NCBI RefSeq assembly: GCF_900890705.1 | Contig: NZ_CAAHFH010000002.1 | Span: 496,001 to 560,000 of the forward strand | Direction: 5' to 3' | DNA length: 64,000 nucleotides | Source of the DNA: Pontiella sulfatireligans | Lineage (GTDB): Bacteria; Verrucomicrobiota; Kiritimatiellia; Kiritimatiellales; Pontiellaceae | Shown: positions 36,700 to 44,966 of the stretch, one piece after another | Layout: each line of letters opens with the position of its first letter | Numbering within the stretch: the first letter of the stretch is position 1 | Position numbers and translations under genes: made by a program | Notes under the pieces: model-generated | Seen by the model: the letters and a program-made list of their open reading frames with translations, nothing else | Databases searched by the model: none | Told to the model about the DNA's origin: nothing

Positions 36700-39600
36700 T
36701 TGAGTACAGAAAAGTTTTTCCGGAAATCGGACTGGATCGCATGTTGGACGACGTTCGTCGTTTCGATGATTGTCTATGTAATCACCCTGCAGCCCACCTT
36801 GGGGCTCGAAGACTCCGGCGAGCTGATCGTGGCGTCGGACTATCTTGGCGTCCCCCACCCGCCCGGCTACCCGATCTGGTCGCTGCTGACCTGGTTCTTC
36901 CAGTGGGTATTCCACGCGGTCACCTTCCACGGCCACCCCAACCCCGCCTGGGCTGTCAACCTCTTTTCTGCCACAACCGGCGCAGGCGCCTGCGGCGTTT
37001 TGGCCCTGCTCATCAGCCGCTCCGGCATGGATCTGCTGCGCAGCCTTAAGAAGGAATCCAATGTCCTCGGCGAAAAAACCGAGAGCCTGTTTTGCTCGGT
37101 GGCCGGCATTTCCGGCGGGTTGCTGCTGGCCTTTGGCCAAGGCATGTGGTCGCAGGCCGTTATTGCCGAAGTATACACCTTCAATATTTTCTTCCAGTCG
37201 CTGGTGCTGCTCTTCCTCTATCGCTGGATGGTCGAGCCTAAAGACTCCAAATGGCTCCTCCTCTGCGCCTTCGCCTTCGGCCTCGGCATCACCAACCACC
37301 AGACCCTCATGTTCATGGGCCTGGCCATTGCCGTCGCCGTCATGTTCAACGAGCTTGAAATCTTCAAACCCAAACACCTCGGATTTGTGGTCGGAGCCCT
37401 CGTGGCTCTCGTGATCGCCGGCGCGGGCGTCTACCACGCCAACCTGTTCCTCCAGTTCCTGGGCGTAATCGCCTGCGTCGTGGCCTGCCTGCTCATCCGG
37501 CACCCCTTCTTGGTGCGCGACTTTGTCATTGTCGGCGCAATGTATATCCTGTTGGTCGGCTTCAATAAATGGGCGGCGGAATCGCCCGAACACGCCAATC
37601 TGATGTGGGTATCCGGCCCCGCCCATGCCGGCTTCTGGATCTGGACCATCTATGCCCTGGCCGTTCCAACCATTGCCACCTTCGTCCTGCCCAAAGGCAA
37701 GATTGTCGGCCCCACCTTCCTCGTCATGTTCATCGGGCTCGGCTTCTACTTCTACATGGCCTTCTCGTCCGACCAAAACCCGCCCATCAACTGGGGCTAT
37801 CCGCGCACTTGGCAGGGCTTCATGCACGCCATCACCCGCGGGCAGTATGAACGCGTTAAACTGGCCCATGTCTTCACGCCGCGCTTCCTCCAGCAAATCG
37901 GCACCTACCTCATGGATCTGCGCTCCCAGTTCTACGGACCCGTTGCTATCATCAGCCTTGTTCCATTCCTGTTCTGCTGGAAAGTCGGCAAGAAAAACAT
38001 CAGCTGGCTGGTTACAACACTGGTCGCCTTCCTCTCCGTCGGCATCGTGTTCATGATTCTGCAAAACCCGAAGACCGACATCCAGAACCTGTTTATCGGG
38101 CGCGTGCAATACATTCAATCGCACGCCATCTTCGTCATCTGGCTCGGCTACGGCATTCTGCTAACTATGGCCGCCCTCGAAACCTGGGTGAAAAACAACC
38201 CCTACACCAAGATTATCGGCGTGGTGCTCGTACTGCTCCTTCCCTTTGCACTGATCTACAAAAACTACAACGACAAAGGCCAGCTCAAGGTCGTCGGAGG
38301 CGCCGAACAGAACGGCCACGACTTCGGCTGGCAGTTCGGCAACTGGCAGTTGCAGGGCGTCCAAGGCATTGAAGAAGACATGCGCTACTGGTATCCCGAC
38401 GAAGCAGAATTTGAAAAACAATGGGCCGCCTATCCCAATAAAAACTATCCCGAGCCCATGGGCCCCAACGCCATCTTCTTCGGCGGAACCGATCCCGGAC
38501 GCTTTGTTCCAACCTACATGATCTACTCCGCCAAAGTACGGCAGGACGTCTACCTCATCACCCAGAACGCCTTGGCCGACAACACCTATATGAGCGTCAT
38601 GCGCGACCTCTACGGCGACCAAATATGGATCCCCTCCCCGCTCGACAGCAACCGCGCCTTCCAGCTGTATGTTGAAGGCGTCCGCAGCGGCAAAATCAAC
38701 GCCGGCGCCGACGTCAAGACCGAAGGAGGCAAAGTGCAGGTGCAAGGCGTGGCCGGCGTGATGCAGATCAACGGCTTCCTCAGCAAAATGATCTTCGACC
38801 ACAACCAATACCTCACCGAAGGCAAGACCGACGAAAAAACGCGCCCCGTTGGCTCGGCCGTGGTCTACGACGACCCGCCCATCGACCCCGAAACCGGCCT
38901 GCCCCCGGAACGGACCTTCTACGTTGAGGAAAGCTATGTCCTGCCATGGATGTACCCCTACCTCACTCCGCACGGGCTGATCATGAAGATCAACAACAAG
39001 CCGACCCCGCTTACGGCCGAAATGATCAAAAACGACACCGACTTCTGGAGCTGGTATTGCGACCGTCTGCTCGGCGACCAAAAGTTTATCCGCGACATCG
39101 TTGCGCGCAAATCCTTCTCCAAGCTTCGCAGCGCCCTCGCCGGCCTCTATGCCGCACGCGGCAAGCCCAAGGAAGCCGAAGTCGCCTTCCGGCAGGCCGT
39201 CTCTCTGTACGACCTCAGCCCAGAGGCCAACTTCCGCCTCGCCGACCTCATCTCCAAACAGGGCCGCTTCGACGAAGCCATCGAATTGTTCAATGTCTTC
39301 CTCGAAAAAGACCCGAACAACGCACAGGCCGCCGCATTCCGGGGCCGACTCGAGAGCATGAAGGCAATGACTGCTCAGAAGCAGTTGCTCGAGCAAAAGT
39401 TTAAAAGCGGGAAAGTCAGCTCCGACGATGCCATGCAGCTCATCTCCCTCTATTTCCAAATGGGCATGACCGCGCAGGCGGAAAACCTCTCCAGACACAT
39501 GCTCAACACCAAAGAGCTCAAGCCCGAAATGGCCATGCAGCTCGCCCAGTTCATGGCGCAGCACAAGCGTTACGCCGTTGTTGAAACGGCGCTTAAAAAA

Positions 39601-39852
39601 TATACGGCGCTTAAGCCCAAAGACATGCAGGGTTGGACCAACCTTGCCGCGCTTCAGCTGGTGCTCAACAAGCCGGCCGACATGTGGGTGTCGCTCAAAA
39701 AATGCATCGACGTCGGCGGAGAACCCGCCCGCAACATGCTCCGCAAAGACAAGCGCTTCAATCCGCTACGCAACACCAAGGAATTCCAGAAGCTCGTACC
39801 GCCACCGGCCCAGTCGGGAAGCATGGGACTGGCTCCGTTGCCCGGACTCTAA
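36700..39852 (+). CDS. DUF2723 / TMEM260-like membrane glycosyltransferase with TPR tail
   Basis: The product is 1050 residues. The N-terminus (TTFVVSMIVYVITLQPTLGLEDSGELIVASDYLGVPHPPGYPIW) is the DUF2723 signature, with the Glu-Asp and His-Pro-Pro-Gly-Tyr-Pro motifs of GT-C enzymes. About 12 membrane helices reach residue 530. A soluble region follows, then TPR units (LAGLYAARGKPKEAEVAFRQAV and LADLISKQGRFDEAIELF). The human relative TMEM260 is a protein O-mannosyltransferase, so protein glycosylation is a fair inference. The start is TTG 36700 with GGAGAGG 6 nt upstream. It is divergent from the polysaccharide operon. Confidence 0.9.
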   Translation: MSTEKFFRKSDWIACWTTFVVSMIVYVITLQPTLGLEDSGELIVASDYLGVPHPPGYPIWSLLTWFFQWVFHAVTFHGHPNPAWAVNLFSATTGAGACGVLALLISRSGMDLLRSLKKESNVLGEKTESLFCSVAGISGGLLLAFGQGMWSQAVIAEVYTFNIFFQSLVLLFLYRWMVEPKDSKWLLLCAFAFGLGITNHQTLMFMGLAIAVAVMFNELEIFKPKHLGFVVGALVALVIAGAGVYHANLFLQFLGVIACVVACLLIRHPFLVRDFVIVGAMYILLVGFNKWAAESPEHANLMWVSGPAHAGFWIWTIYALAVPTIATFVLPKGKIVGPTFLVMFIGLGFYFYMAFSSDQNPPINWGYPRTWQGFMHAITRGQYERVKLAHVFTPRFLQQIGTYLMDLRSQFYGPVAIISLVPFLFCWKVGKKNISWLVTTLVAFLSVGIVFMILQNPKTDIQNLFIGRVQYIQSHAIFVIWLGYGILLTMAALETWVKNNPYTKIIGVVLVLLLPFALIYKNYNDKGQLKVVGGAEQNGHDFGWQFGNWQLQGVQGIEEDMRYWYPDEAEFEKQWAAYPNKNYPEPMGPNAIFFGGTDPGRFVPTYMIYSAKVRQDVYLITQNALADNTYMSVMRDLYGDQIWIPSPLDSNRAFQLYVEGVRSGKINAGADVKTEGGKVQVQGVAGVMQINGFLSKMIFDHNQYLTEGKTDEKTRPVGSAVVYDDPPIDPETGLPPERTFYVEESYVLPWMYPYLTPHGLIMKINNKPTPLTAEMIKNDTDFWSWYCDRLLGDQKFIRDIVARKSFSKLRSALAGLYAARGKPKEAEVAFRQAVSLYDLSPEANFRLADLISKQGRFDEAIELFNVFLEKDPNNAQAAAFRGRLESMKAMTAQKQLLEQKFKSGKVSSDDAMQLISLYFQMGMTAQAENLSRHMLNTKELKPEMAMQLAQFMAQHKRYAVVETALKKYTALKPKDMQGWTNLAALQLVLNKPADMWVSLKKCIDVGGEPARNMLRKDKRFNPLRNTKEFQKLVPPPAQSGSMGLAPLPGL

Positions 39853-39861
39853 GGGTTCTAT

Positions 39862-40947
39862 GTGAAAATCCTTGTATACGACGACAACCCCGACTTCGGC
39901 GGCCATCAGATCATGGCCTGCCTCGGGGTGGAGGCGCTCGCCTCAGACCCGTTGCTCGAAATCACCTTTATGCTTAACCCGGCCAACCGCCGGCTCGCTG
40001 ACCGGCTGGCAACCATCGAAAATATCCAAACCCTTGAATCCCCCTGCACCACCCGCCGGCTTCAAGGGCTTCGCAACCGAATCGACCGGCGTGGCATCCG
40101 CACCGTGGAAAAGCATCTCCAAATCCTCAAGCCCGATCTCGTACTCTGTATCCAAGGCGACATCGAAGACGCCTCGCAAGGCGTAATCGCCGTGCGCCGG
40201 GCCGGCATCAAATGCGTCAGCTACATCGCCATCCCGCACCGCATGGCCGTTATGGGCGCCAAGCTCGGTGCGCTTCGCGACCGCGTCAACCAATACCTCT
40301 TCAACCAGCCCGACCGTTTCATCACCATTTCCGACAGCATGCAGGCATTGCTTATTGAGCGCGGCGTCAAGAAGCCCATCACCATCGTCCCCAATGGAAT
40401 TCCCGAGCCATCTGGATCGATAATCACGACTCACGGCTCACGGCTCACGCTCGGCCTCCTCGGCCGCATTGAGTTCAACCAAAAGCAGCAGGACTTCATG
40501 GTGCGCGCGTTCTGCAAAAACCCCGTCACCTTCAAAGAGTGCCGATTGCTCATCGCCGGCGACGGCCCCGATCAAGAAAAACTGAAGGCGCTCATAATTG
40601 GAAACAAAAACATCACCATCCAGCCTTGGCAGCAGGATGCCGAAGCCTTCTATGCCGCCATCGACTTCCTCGTCATACCCTCCCGCTTCGAAGGCCTTCC
40701 GCTCATCATGCTCGAAGCGCTGGCGCGCGGTGTTCCAGTAATTGGAAGCGCACGGGATGGAATGAAAGACATGCTGCCCAAGGCCTGGACGTTCGAGACC
40801 GAAAACTCTGACGCCCTCGCCGAAACATTTTCCGCCCTTCGGAAAAATGGAGCGCCGGAAATCACCCGTCTTCAGGAAAAGGTGCTCTCCGAAAATTCGC
40901 TCAGCGCCTTTAAAACCGCATTCTGCAAGGCGGTCACCGGAAACTGA
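39862..40947 (+). CDS. Glycosyltransferase, GT4 family, with inserted heptamer repeat
   Basis: The product is 361 residues starting with GTG 39862 (AAGGG upstream), 9 nt after the DUF2723 stop. GT-B motifs are YDDNPDFGGHQIMAC, FITISDSMQALLIERGV, ITIVPNGIPEP, LGLLGRIEFNQKQQDFMV, CRLLIAGDGPDQEKL and DFLVIPSRFEGLPLIMLEALARGVPVIGS (E-x7-E). The linker after PNGIPEP is encoded partly by a 7-bp-period repeat (TCACG at 40424, 40431, 40438 and 40445), which gives IITTHGSRLT in the protein. A TTCCA-N5-TGGAA palindrome lies at 40733-40747. Confidence 0.9.
   Translation: MKILVYDDNPDFGGHQIMACLGVEALASDPLLEITFMLNPANRRLADRLATIENIQTLESPCTTRRLQGLRNRIDRRGIRTVEKHLQILKPDLVLCIQGDIEDASQGVIAVRRAGIKCVSYIAIPHRMAVMGAKLGALRDRVNQYLFNQPDRFITISDSMQALLIERGVKKPITIVPNGIPEPSGSIITTHGSRLTLGLLGRIEFNQKQQDFMVRAFCKNPVTFKECRLLIAGDGPDQEKLKALIIGNKNITIQPWQQDAEAFYAAIDFLVIPSRFEGLPLIMLEALARGVPVIGSARDGMKDMLPKAWTFETENSDALAETFSALRKNGAPEITRLQEKVLSENSLSAFKTAFCKAVTGN
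40424..40449 (+). repeat. Heptamer repeat (TCACGNN) inside a glycosyltransferase gene
   Basis: TCACGAC, TCACGGC, TCACGGC and TCACGCT run in register at a 7-bp period. The same TCACG heptamer ladder, on the other strand, lies at 48972-48997 in front of a methyltransferase gene. Confidence 0.65.
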
Positions 40948-41413
40948 CGCTAGATTTGCTGCAATTATGTTTTATTTAGCAGCTGCAATCAGCCGAAACG
41001 CACCTCTTTTGTAACATTATTTCCAGGCATATTAGTCCGCTTTTCACGCATGCCACTACTCCCCTTGACTTTATAGCCTTGTTAAAAACATGGCACACCG
41101 AATGCGTACCAATGTAGTCATATATCCAATGATTGGATATCCGTTGAAACAAGGAAAGCTGGATGAAAATCACGCTGAACATCAACAAATCGGAAAAAAG
41201 CCTGATGTGCTGCATGGACATGACAGGTGCAACCTCCCTCGTGCACAAAGACTGGAACCAACAATAGTCCCGTCTCGCACCGCTGGCTAACGGAATCATT
41301 ATTTCCGCCTAGTCTCACCCACACAATGCCCCGCCTTAATCATAGGCATTCAAGGCACATTCTATTTACCAATTTGCTTGGGAAATAAACTCAAACAAAC
41401 AAAAGGAAAACAA
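40948..41413. other. Gene-poor interval with a 19-bp palindrome
   Basis: The interval is 466 nt. ATATCCAATGATTGGATAT (41122-41140) is a perfect inverted repeat around one central G and is related to the TTCCA-N5-TGGAA family. A 34-codon frame with an SD lies just downstream (41163-41267). A TTGACT at 41075 has no good partner hexamer. Nothing else is recognised. Confidence 0.5.
41163..41267 (+). CDS. Possible 34-residue protein
   Basis: A frame of 34 codons (MKITLNINKSEKSLMCC, then a short polar tail) is preceded by AAGGAAAG. It contains a vicinal Cys pair. No family is recognised, and a chance ORF is quite possible; the SD and the palindrome upstream (41122-41140) are the only support. Confidence 0.25.
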   Translation: MKITLNINKSEKSLMCCMDMTGATSLVHKDWNQQ

Positions 41414-41746
41414 ATGAACACCAAGAAAAGCAACATCAAGAACATCTGCAATACCGATTCATGGAACGGCGCCGCCACCAAAGGGGCGTTGGTTTGGGGA
41501 TCGGTATACTCAACAGCCAGCACTGGAGCCGCATTTTTGCTGGCTCCGGTTGTTACGGGAAGCACTCCGGCGTTTTCCGATATCTTCATGCACTCGCTGA
41601 TCATATTCCCCACCGCCGGCGCAGCCCGCGGTCTGGTGATGTGGCGCATGAAGAAGGAGAAGAAGAACGCTGAAGAAAACATCTTCCTGAGCGGAAGCAA
41701 GAAACACAAGCACCCGTGGCTCGCCCGTTCGAAAAAAGCGGCGTGA
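41414..41746 (+). CDS. Hypothetical small membrane protein
   Basis: The product is 110 residues from ATG 41414, with AAAGGAAAA upstream. Two hydrophobic stretches (GALVWGSVYSTASTGAAFLLAPVV and SDIFMHSLIIFPTAGAARGLVMW) could be membrane helices, and a strongly basic tail (RMKKEKKNAEEN ... KKHKHPW) follows. No known family is recognised. The gene ends 29 nt before a strong terminator, which supports real expression. Confidence 0.6.
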   Translation: MNTKKSNIKNICNTDSWNGAATKGALVWGSVYSTASTGAAFLLAPVVTGSTPAFSDIFMHSLIIFPTAGAARGLVMWRMKKEKKNAEENIFLSGSKKHKHPWLARSKKAA

Positions 41747-41775
41747 GCGCAGCCGGGAACAAAACCGAATAACAC

Positions 41776-41805
41776 AAAAAAGGCGCTCAATGGAGCGCCT
41801 TTTTT
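41776..41805. terminator. Bidirectional Rho-independent terminator
   Basis: A perfect 7-bp stem GGCGCTC / GAGCGCC with loop AATG (41782-41799) is flanked by six A on the left and six T on the right. It can end transcription of the small membrane gene on the plus strand and of trxA on the minus strand. Confidence 0.92.
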
Positions 41806-41824
41806 GATGCCGAAACATCCGGTC

Positions 41825-42145
41825 TTACTGTTCAGCAGTGATCGCAGAAACAAGAGAGGCCTGCTGCTGCAAACCAACAAACTGCTGCTTGTTCTCGCCA
41901 TCTTTCAGCAAAATCAGTGTAGGAATCGAGCGGATGCCGTATTTGGCGGCCAGCTCGGGGCATTCATCAACGTTGACCTTGGCAATAACCGCCTTTTCGC
42001 CAACTTCCGCCGCAACCTTTTCCAGAATGGGGGTCTGCATTTTGCACGGTCCGCACCACGGGGCCCAAAAATCAATAAGCACTACGCCGCTTTTGGTTTT
42101 TTCATCGTATCCTTTACCATCGAGTTCAATTACACCTTCTGCCAT
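41825..42145 (-). CDS. trxA: Thioredoxin
   Basis: The product is 106 residues, a single thioredoxin domain with no signal peptide. The redox site is DFWAPWCGPCKMQTP, and cis-proline is in RSIPTLILLKDG. It reduces protein disulfides in the cytoplasm. AGGAGC lies upstream of the ATG. Its transcript ends at the shared hairpin (41776-41805). Confidence 0.97.
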   Translation of the reverse strand: MAEGVIELDGKGYDEKTKSGVVLIDFWAPWCGPCKMQTPILEKVAAEVGEKAVIAKVNVDECPELAAKYGIRSIPTLILLKDGENKQQFVGLQQQASLVSAITAEQ

Positions 42146-42218
42146 TGTTCAGCTCCTGTTATGTTTTAAAATCAGACTGAATATTCCACGTTGCGTTCAA
42201 TAATTAAATACCAAACCG

Positions 42219-42725
42219 TTACCATTTGTTTTGATGCAGCCGTTGTTCGTCGAACCGCGCCTCTGGCGCCAGCACCTCGTTGGGCACGCCCATGGCCAGC
42301 AGCGCAAACGGGGTAATCGCTTTAGGAACGCCTAGAATCTTGCAGCAGGTTTCCACCCGCTCCTCCAGCGGATAAACGGCAATCCAAACGCAGCCAATGC
42401 CGATATCGTGCGCCGCCAACTGCATATTCTGCGCCGCGCAAGAACAGTCCTGAGGCCAGAAACCCGGATAGATTTCCTTGCTCTCATCGCCGCACACCAT
42501 AACCATGAAGGTCGATTCGGCCAGCATTTCCGTCCCGCCCAAGCCGGTGAATTGCTTGATCACCTCGGGGTCGTCCATCGTCACAAAATGCCACGGACGC
42601 GCATCCGCCGCCGACGGCGCATTCATAGCCGCCTCCATAATAATCTTCCGCTCGTTTTCCGCAACGGGTTCGTTCGTCCAGGTGCGGATGCTCCGCCGCG
42701 TCATGATAGCCTTGATCGTTTCCAT
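42219..42725 (-). CDS. Nitroreductase family protein
   Basis: The product is 168 residues with FMN-binding nitroreductase motifs: IMTRRSIRTWTNEPVAEN at the start (the RRSIR phosphate contact), then NAPSAADARPWHFV and GIGCVWIAVYPLEE. It is an FMN-dependent oxidoreductase using NAD(P)H, substrate unknown. AAAGGA lies before the ATG. It is transcribed toward trxA with a 73-nt gap. Confidence 0.92.
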   Translation of the reverse strand: METIKAIMTRRSIRTWTNEPVAENERKIIMEAAMNAPSAADARPWHFVTMDDPEVIKQFTGLGGTEMLAESTFMVMVCGDESKEIYPGFWPQDCSCAAQNMQLAAHDIGIGCVWIAVYPLEERVETCCKILGVPKAITPFALLAMGVPNEVLAPEARFDEQRLHQNKW

Positions 42726-42815
42726 TCATAATCCTTTCGTTGAGAAGCAAAAAGAATACAAGGGATGGTTTGTACATCAATCTGTTTTCGCAGGCAATTG
42801 CTTGCCCCCCGCCCC

Positions 42816-42831
42816 CAATGTAATTACATTG
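42816..42831. promoter_or_regulatory. Probable MazE/MazF operator
   Basis: CAATGTAATTACATTG is a perfect 16-bp palindrome ending 5 nt before the mazE ATG. MazE-type antitoxins are known to bind palindromes in their own promoters. Its position would block both transcription start and ribosome access. Confidence 0.6.
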
Positions 42832-42836
42832 TACCC

Positions 42837-43085
42837 ATGAAAGCGAAGATCATTAGAATCGGGAACTCGCAGGGCATCCGCATTCCAAAGCCTATTATTG
42901 AACAATGCGGCATTAAGGACAGCGTAGAGCTGGAAATCCATGACCGCGAGCTCGTGATCCGTGCGCCCAAAGAAAACCGCAGCGGGTGGGACGGGCAATA
43001 CAAACAAATGGCCGAAGCCGGCGACGACCAGCTGTTCGTCGCTGAAAATCAATCCAAATGGGATGGCGAGGAATGGGAATGGTAG
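42837..43085 (+). CDS. mazE: Antitoxin MazE-like, AbrB/SpoVT fold
   Basis: The product is 82 residues. The N-terminal swapped-hairpin DNA-binding fold is recognised by KAKIIRIGNSQGIRIPKPIIEQCGIKDSVELEI; the acidic C-terminal half (GDDQLFVAEN, then DGEEWEW) would wrap the toxin. I chose ATG 42837; upstream codons have no similarity. It overlaps mazF by 7 nt, a typical antitoxin-first operon. Confidence 0.9.
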   Translation: MKAKIIRIGNSQGIRIPKPIIEQCGIKDSVELEIHDRELVIRAPKENRSGWDGQYKQMAEAGDDQLFVAENQSKWDGEEWEW

Positions 43086-43402
43086 TCCGGAGATTCGATG
43101 TATTCTTGATCCGGCTCAACCCGACGCAAGGCCACGAGATTAAGAAAACACGCCCTTGCCTGGTGATTTCCCCTGACGAAATGAATAAACACATCGGGAC
43201 GGTAATCATCGCCCCGATGACTTCCAAACAACGGCACTATCCCACCCGCGTGAACTGCACCTTCCAAGGCAAGCAAGGGCAGATCGTGCTGGATCAAATC
43301 CGAACCGTCGATAAAACACGGCTCGTCCGCAAACTGGGCGTGGTCTCCCCCTCCGCCCAAAACAAAACGCTCGACACCTTGGCTGAAATGTTTGCTGAGT
43401 AG
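43079..43402 (+). CDS. mazF: Endoribonuclease toxin MazF
   Basis: The product is 107 residues of the PemK/MazF fold: RRFDVFLIRLNPTQGHEIKKTRPCLVISPDEMN, IGTVIIAPMTSKQRHYPTRV and QGQIVLDQIRTVDKTRLVRKLG, with the conserved Arg and Thr/Ser of the active region. It cleaves mRNA at short motifs. The start ATG 43079 lies inside the end of mazE. There is no sign of damage, so the pair is probably active. Confidence 0.94.
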   Translation: MVVRRFDVFLIRLNPTQGHEIKKTRPCLVISPDEMNKHIGTVIIAPMTSKQRHYPTRVNCTFQGKQGQIVLDQIRTVDKTRLVRKLGVVSPSAQNKTLDTLAEMFAE

Positions 43403-43477
43403 GCTTTCGAGTCCCGAAGCAATTCGCATCCAAAATCCTTTTGCAACCCTTCCCCCGCTCCACTATGTTTCGCCGCT

Positions 43478-44911
43478 ATGTACAAAAAGAAACAGATAGT
43501 GGAGGTCGAGATCATTGACCTAGGGGACAAGAACCAATGCTTTGGCCGGCTCGACGACGGCATGTCGATTTTCGTGCAAGGCACGGCGGCCGTGGACGAC
43601 GTCGTGAAAGCGGAAATCTTCAAGATTAAAAAGAAGTTCCTAGCGGCGCGGATGTGCGAGCTCGTGAAGCCCTCGCCCCACCGCATCGAGCCCGTCTGCC
43701 CCTACTTCGGCCTCTGCGGCGGATGCAAGTGGCAACACATGGACTATTCCGAGCAGCTGCGCCTCAAGCGCAAGCAGGTGCAGGACGCCCTCGAACACTT
43801 GGGCGGGTTCAAAGAAGTTGAATGCACTCCCTGCATTCCCGCGCCCGAGCTCTTCGGCTACCGCAACAAAATGGACTTTTCATTCACCGACCTGCGCTAC
43901 CTCACCTCCGAAGAAATCGACATCCCCGCCGACCAGCAGGAAAAGCCCCTCGACTTCGCCCTCGGCTTCCACGCCCCCGGCTGCTACTCCAAGGCCATCG
44001 ACATCAACCACTGCGACCTCTCCACCGAGGAAATGAACAGCACGCTCAACGCCGTGCGTAAATTCTGCCTTGAGCACAAAAACGAGCTGCCGATCTACTC
44101 CACCCGATCGCACACCGGTGAACTGCGCAACTTGGTCGTCCGCCACGGCGGCCACACCGGCGAATTCATGGTCAACCTTGTCACCTCCACGCACAATCCT
44201 CCGCTGATGAAGAAGCTGAGCGAGAAGCTCCAAGCCGTCCTCGGCGACCGCCTGACCACCTTCGTAAACAACATCACCTCCGCCAAAAACACCGTAGCCT
44301 TCGGCGAAAAGGAATATGTGCTCCACGGCCCGGGCTACATCACCGACCGGCTCGGCGACTACACCTACCGCATCTCCGCCAACTCCTTTTTCCAGACCAA
44401 CACGGCACAAGCCGAAAAGCTCTACCTCCAAATATTGGAAAGCGCGCAGCTCAAGCCCAGCGACATCGTCTACGACCTTTTCTGCGGCACCGGCTCCATC
44501 ACCCTCTTTGCCTCCGGCCATTGCCAGAAGGTGCTCGGCGTTGAACTCGTCGAAAGCTCCGTGCGCGACGCCCGCGCCAACGCCAAGCGCCACAACGTCA
44601 GCAACTGCGAGTTCATTCAGCTCGACCTCAAGGACATCAAGCTCATCGAGCAGGACATGAAGGATTTCGGCGCACCCGACGTAGTCATCACCGATCCGCC
44701 CCGCGCCGGCATGAACCCGCGGGCCGTCAAAATGCTGCTCGTAATCGCGCCGCCCGCCATCGTCTACGTCAGTTGCAACCCCGCCTCGCTCGCCCGCGAC
44801 GGCCAGATGCTCTGTGAAAACGGCCAATACAAACTCGTCTCCTGCCAGCCCATCGACATGTTCCCCCAAACCAACCACGTCGAAAGCGTCGCCCGCTTTG
44901 AGCGTATTTAA
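43478..44911 (+). CDS. rlmD: 23S rRNA (uracil-5-)-methyltransferase RlmD/RumA-like
   Basis: The product is 477 residues. An N-terminal TRAM domain (1-65) comes first. The cysteines in CPYFGLCGGCKWQHM bind a 4Fe-4S cluster. The SAM motif is YDLFCGTGSITLFAS. ITDPPRAGMNPR and the catalytic Cys in VYVSCNPASLARD complete it. It makes m5U in rRNA or tRNA; RlmD and RlmCD activities cannot be told apart here. A near match to the palindrome family (CTCCAAATATTGGAA) lies at 44426-44440. Confidence 0.93.
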   Translation: MYKKKQIVEVEIIDLGDKNQCFGRLDDGMSIFVQGTAAVDDVVKAEIFKIKKKFLAARMCELVKPSPHRIEPVCPYFGLCGGCKWQHMDYSEQLRLKRKQVQDALEHLGGFKEVECTPCIPAPELFGYRNKMDFSFTDLRYLTSEEIDIPADQQEKPLDFALGFHAPGCYSKAIDINHCDLSTEEMNSTLNAVRKFCLEHKNELPIYSTRSHTGELRNLVVRHGGHTGEFMVNLVTSTHNPPLMKKLSEKLQAVLGDRLTTFVNNITSAKNTVAFGEKEYVLHGPGYITDRLGDYTYRISANSFFQTNTAQAEKLYLQILESAQLKPSDIVYDLFCGTGSITLFASGHCQKVLGVELVESSVRDARANAKRHNVSNCEFIQLDLKDIKLIEQDMKDFGAPDVVITDPPRAGMNPRAVKMLLVIAPPAIVYVSCNPASLARDGQMLCENGQYKLVSCQPIDMFPQTNHVESVARFERI

Positions 44912-44966
44912 CGTGACGATTCAGCAGCCTTCCGTGTATTACTCTTAATACTCAAAGGAGTTGAAT

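Noticed and set aside
36664..38124. 486-codon minus-strand frame over the DUF2723 gene
   Set aside because: Shadow in a high-G+C gene; the sense strand has a signature domain and promoter.
41090..41290. 66-codon frame containing the 19-bp palindrome
   Set aside because: No SD and composition unlike protein; the 34-codon frame in another phase is the better candidate.
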